Origin: Hyphomicrobiales bacterium
GTDB taxonomy: Bacteria > Pseudomonadota > Alphaproteobacteria > Rhizobiales > Rhizobiaceae
DNA: 64,000 bases
Assembly: GCA_900469345.1 (NCBI GenBank)
Contig: UBWZ01000010.1
Span: forward strand, 124,001-188,000
Reading direction: 5' to 3'
Under the pieces are notes generated by a model. It saw nothing but the letters and a program-made list of their open reading frames with translations, was not told the DNA's origin and made no database searches. Shown here piece by piece: positions 62,652 through 64,000 of this stretch; within the stretch, counting starts at the first letter, position 1, and every line of letters begins with the position of its first letter. Position numbers and translations under genes: made by a program.

Positions 62652-62770
62652 ACGCAGCCGTTCACCCGCCACGCGGTGAGTTGGCGCCGTGGCCCGGACC
62701 GTGCCGCCGGCTTGCTTTTGTCGGGCCCTTGTCCCGGCACCGTCATCAGCAGCCGACGAAGGAGCAGACA

Positions 62771-63445
62771 GTGCAGGCCGAGCCCGGGATTTCCCACCAA
62801 GCCGACGATCAGGGAGATGCCGGCGGCAAGGCACGCCATCAGCGGCCCCCCTCGGTGATCGAGCTCTTCCGTTCCGTCGAGCATGCCTCGGAGGCGGAGC
62901 GCATCACGATCGGCGACCTTCTGCACGGCATGGAGGACCGTGCCGCCGCGGCCCTCATCCTCATCTTTGCGCTCCCGAATGCCCTGCCGACCCCGCCGGG
63001 AACCTCGACCGTGCTTGGCATTCCGCTGCTGTTCCTGTGCGCTCAGCTGGCGGCCGGCTGGCCTGTCTGGCTGCCGGCCTTCATTACCCGCAGATCGATG
63101 CGAAGGAGTGATTACTCGGCGCTGCTGGACAAGGCGGAGCCGTGGCTGGCCCGCGCCGAGCGCCTCCTGAAGCCACGCCTGACCGTGCTGACCAGCTGGC
63201 TTGCGGAGCGGCTGCTCGGCATCCTCTGGCTCATCCTGTCCTTCGTGCTCGTGTTGCCCATTCCGCTCGGCAATATGCCGCCTGCGGCGTCCCTCTGCCT
63301 GATGGCGCTCGGGCTTCTGGCAGCGGACGGCGTCTTCATCATTCTCGGCGTCGTAGCCGCCATCGCCGCGCTGGTGCTTGCCTCGAGTGTCGTGCTGGGA
63401 GCGGTCGCAGCCGGTGCCGCCTTCATTTCGCAGTTCATGCCCTAA
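62771..63445 (+). CDS. exoD: ExoD-family exopolysaccharide protein
   Basis: A 224-residue membrane protein with the ExoD pattern: ITIGDLLHGMEDRAAAALILIFALPNALPTPPGTSTVLGIPLLF, then SWLAERLLGILWLILSFVLVLPIPLGNMPPAASLCLMALGLLAADG. In Sinorhizobium exoD affects exopolysaccharide production and alkali tolerance. GTG 62771 is preferred because AAGGAG lies 7 bp upstream. The long basic N-terminus before residue 25 is variable. Not linked to other exo genes here. Confidence 0.9.
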   Translation: MQAEPGISHQADDQGDAGGKARHQRPPSVIELFRSVEHASEAERITIGDLLHGMEDRAAAALILIFALPNALPTPPGTSTVLGIPLLFLCAQLAAGWPVWLPAFITRRSMRRSDYSALLDKAEPWLARAERLLKPRLTVLTSWLAERLLGILWLILSFVLVLPIPLGNMPPAASLCLMALGLLAADGVFIILGVVAAIAALVLASSVVLGAVAAGAAFISQFMP

Positions 63446-63535
63446 GCCGGTTGCGCCTCCGCTTGCCGGCCGCTAGGCCTGTCAAAACGGACTGCGGGAG
63501 ATGTTTGCCCGCGCCAACATGGAGAGGCAGCGCTG

Positions 63536-63880
63536 ATGAGCAACTGGATCAGCTTCGATACGACGGGCATCCAGCCTGAAGAGGGCGCACCGGTGCCGGA
63601 ACGGATCATCTCCGGCAATCCGACGTTCAAGACGTGGAACCTCGAAGAGGCGGCCGGCGGCCTCTATGCCGGGATCTGGGAGGCAACACTTGGCGCCTGG
63701 ATGATCAGCTACGATGAATGGGAGTATTTCCGGATCATCTCGGGCTACTCGATCGTCACCGAAGACGGTGGCGAACCCGTGCATCTGCGCGCCGGCGACA
63801 GCATGATCCTCAGGCCAGGCTTCAAGGGAAGCTGGCAAGTCGTTGAAACGACTCGCAAGGACTACGTCATCCGTCTCTAG
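63536..63880 (+). CDS. Cupin domain protein (EutQ/DUF861-like)
   Basis: A 114-residue cupin: WNLEEAAGGLYAGIWEATLGAW, EYFRIISGYSIVTEDGGEPVHLRAGDSMILRPGFKGSWQVVE, as in the Cupin_3/DUF861 family where a tryptophan and a proline mark the second motif. GGAGAGG precedes ATG 63536. Its stop overlaps by four bases the end of a convergent MarR-like gene. Reaction unknown. Confidence 0.88.
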   Translation: MSNWISFDTTGIQPEEGAPVPERIISGNPTFKTWNLEEAAGGLYAGIWEATLGAWMISYDEWEYFRIISGYSIVTEDGGEPVHLRAGDSMILRPGFKGSWQVVETTRKDYVIRL

Positions 63881-64000
63881 GTGTCACGTGCCTCCAGATG
63901 CCGGAAGCTTTCCGCAAACTCCTGCGAGGAGATGAAGGCAAGCGTGCGACGCAGTTCCTGCGATTGCTTCGTGCCGAGGGCGGCGTCGAACCGTTCCTGC
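63877..64000 (-). CDS. MarR-like regulator (partial, N-terminus off the window)
   Basis: Only about 40 C-terminal codons are in the window: ERFDAALGTKQSQELRRTLAFISSQEFAESF, ending at a TAG at 63877-63879 on the minus strand. The segment resembles the dimerisation helix of MarR-family regulators but is too short for certainty. It is convergent with, and overlaps, the cupin gene. Confidence 0.5.
   Translation of the reverse strand, partial: QERFDAALGTKQSQELRRTLAFISSQEFAESFRHLEARDT

Overview
The window looks like a chromosomal segment of an alphaproteobacterium of the order Hyphomicrobiales, most likely family Rhizobiaceae (Rhizobium/Agrobacterium/Ensifer/Shinella type). This rests on high GC, gene content and synteny: the glyA-nrdR-ribD-ribE-ribH-nusB run, an LdtR-type MarR regulator next to an L,D-transpeptidase, the plsX-fabH-ihfA-MerR run, a BA14K protein, a DUF1236 protein, ExoD and an Mg-type HemB. 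Housekeeping genes dominate; most of the interest lies in small accessory patches and intergenic signals. No rRNA, phage, insertion sequence or CRISPR array was seen.

Layout. 1-7.5 kb: edge of an AraC regulator divergent from a DUF2000 gene, a DUF2891 gene, a decayed toxin-antitoxin locus, rnd, an MFS permease, and a membrane-protein pair (one ABA4-like) divergent from a TetR regulator with a perfect inverted-repeat operator. 7.6-14.6 kb: aspS, an AT-richer two-gene insertion, a DUF1236 protein behind a possible general-stress promoter, a SulP transporter with a structured leader, and a periplasmic protein. 14.8-24 kb: parC, EamA permease, bpt, RDD protein, hemB, cupin, DUF6163, ldtR and its L,D-transpeptidase. 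24.2-38.4 kb: one-carbon, riboflavin, transcription, pyrophosphatase, envelope and lipid genes (glyA to ihfA), a MerR regulator, a BA14K protein and tRNA-Pro(GGG).

38.5-46.3 kb is a less conserved patch: an unknown protein, a short EamA protein, a DapA paralogue that has lost its catalytic lysine, three tiny genes, an orphan double-GAF histidine kinase, an amine oxidase and several very small stress/envelope proteins. 46.3-54.5 kb is a complete polysaccharide synthesis/export locus (polymerase, initiating sugar-phosphate transferase, GT4, Wza-like exporter, Wzc-like co-polymerase with a dead kinase domain, CelD-type acetyltransferase), resembling holdfast/unipolar-polysaccharide loci. 54.6-64 kb: ctaA, an aminoglycoside-phosphotransferase-like kinase coupled to argC, agmatinase, rplM-rpsI, a CoA-binding protein, a DUF6455 protein divergent from an O-acetylhomoserine sulfhydrylase across a perfect FNR-type box, exoD, a cupin and a MarR regulator running off the end.

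The strongest leads are the DapA-like pseudoenzyme, the FNR-type box between DUF6455 and the sulfhydrylase, the polysaccharide locus with a kinase-dead co-polymerase and shared TTAA-N7-TAAA sites, the structured SulP leader, and the fossil toxin-antitoxin pair. Functional names come from recognising families by eye; no database search was run.
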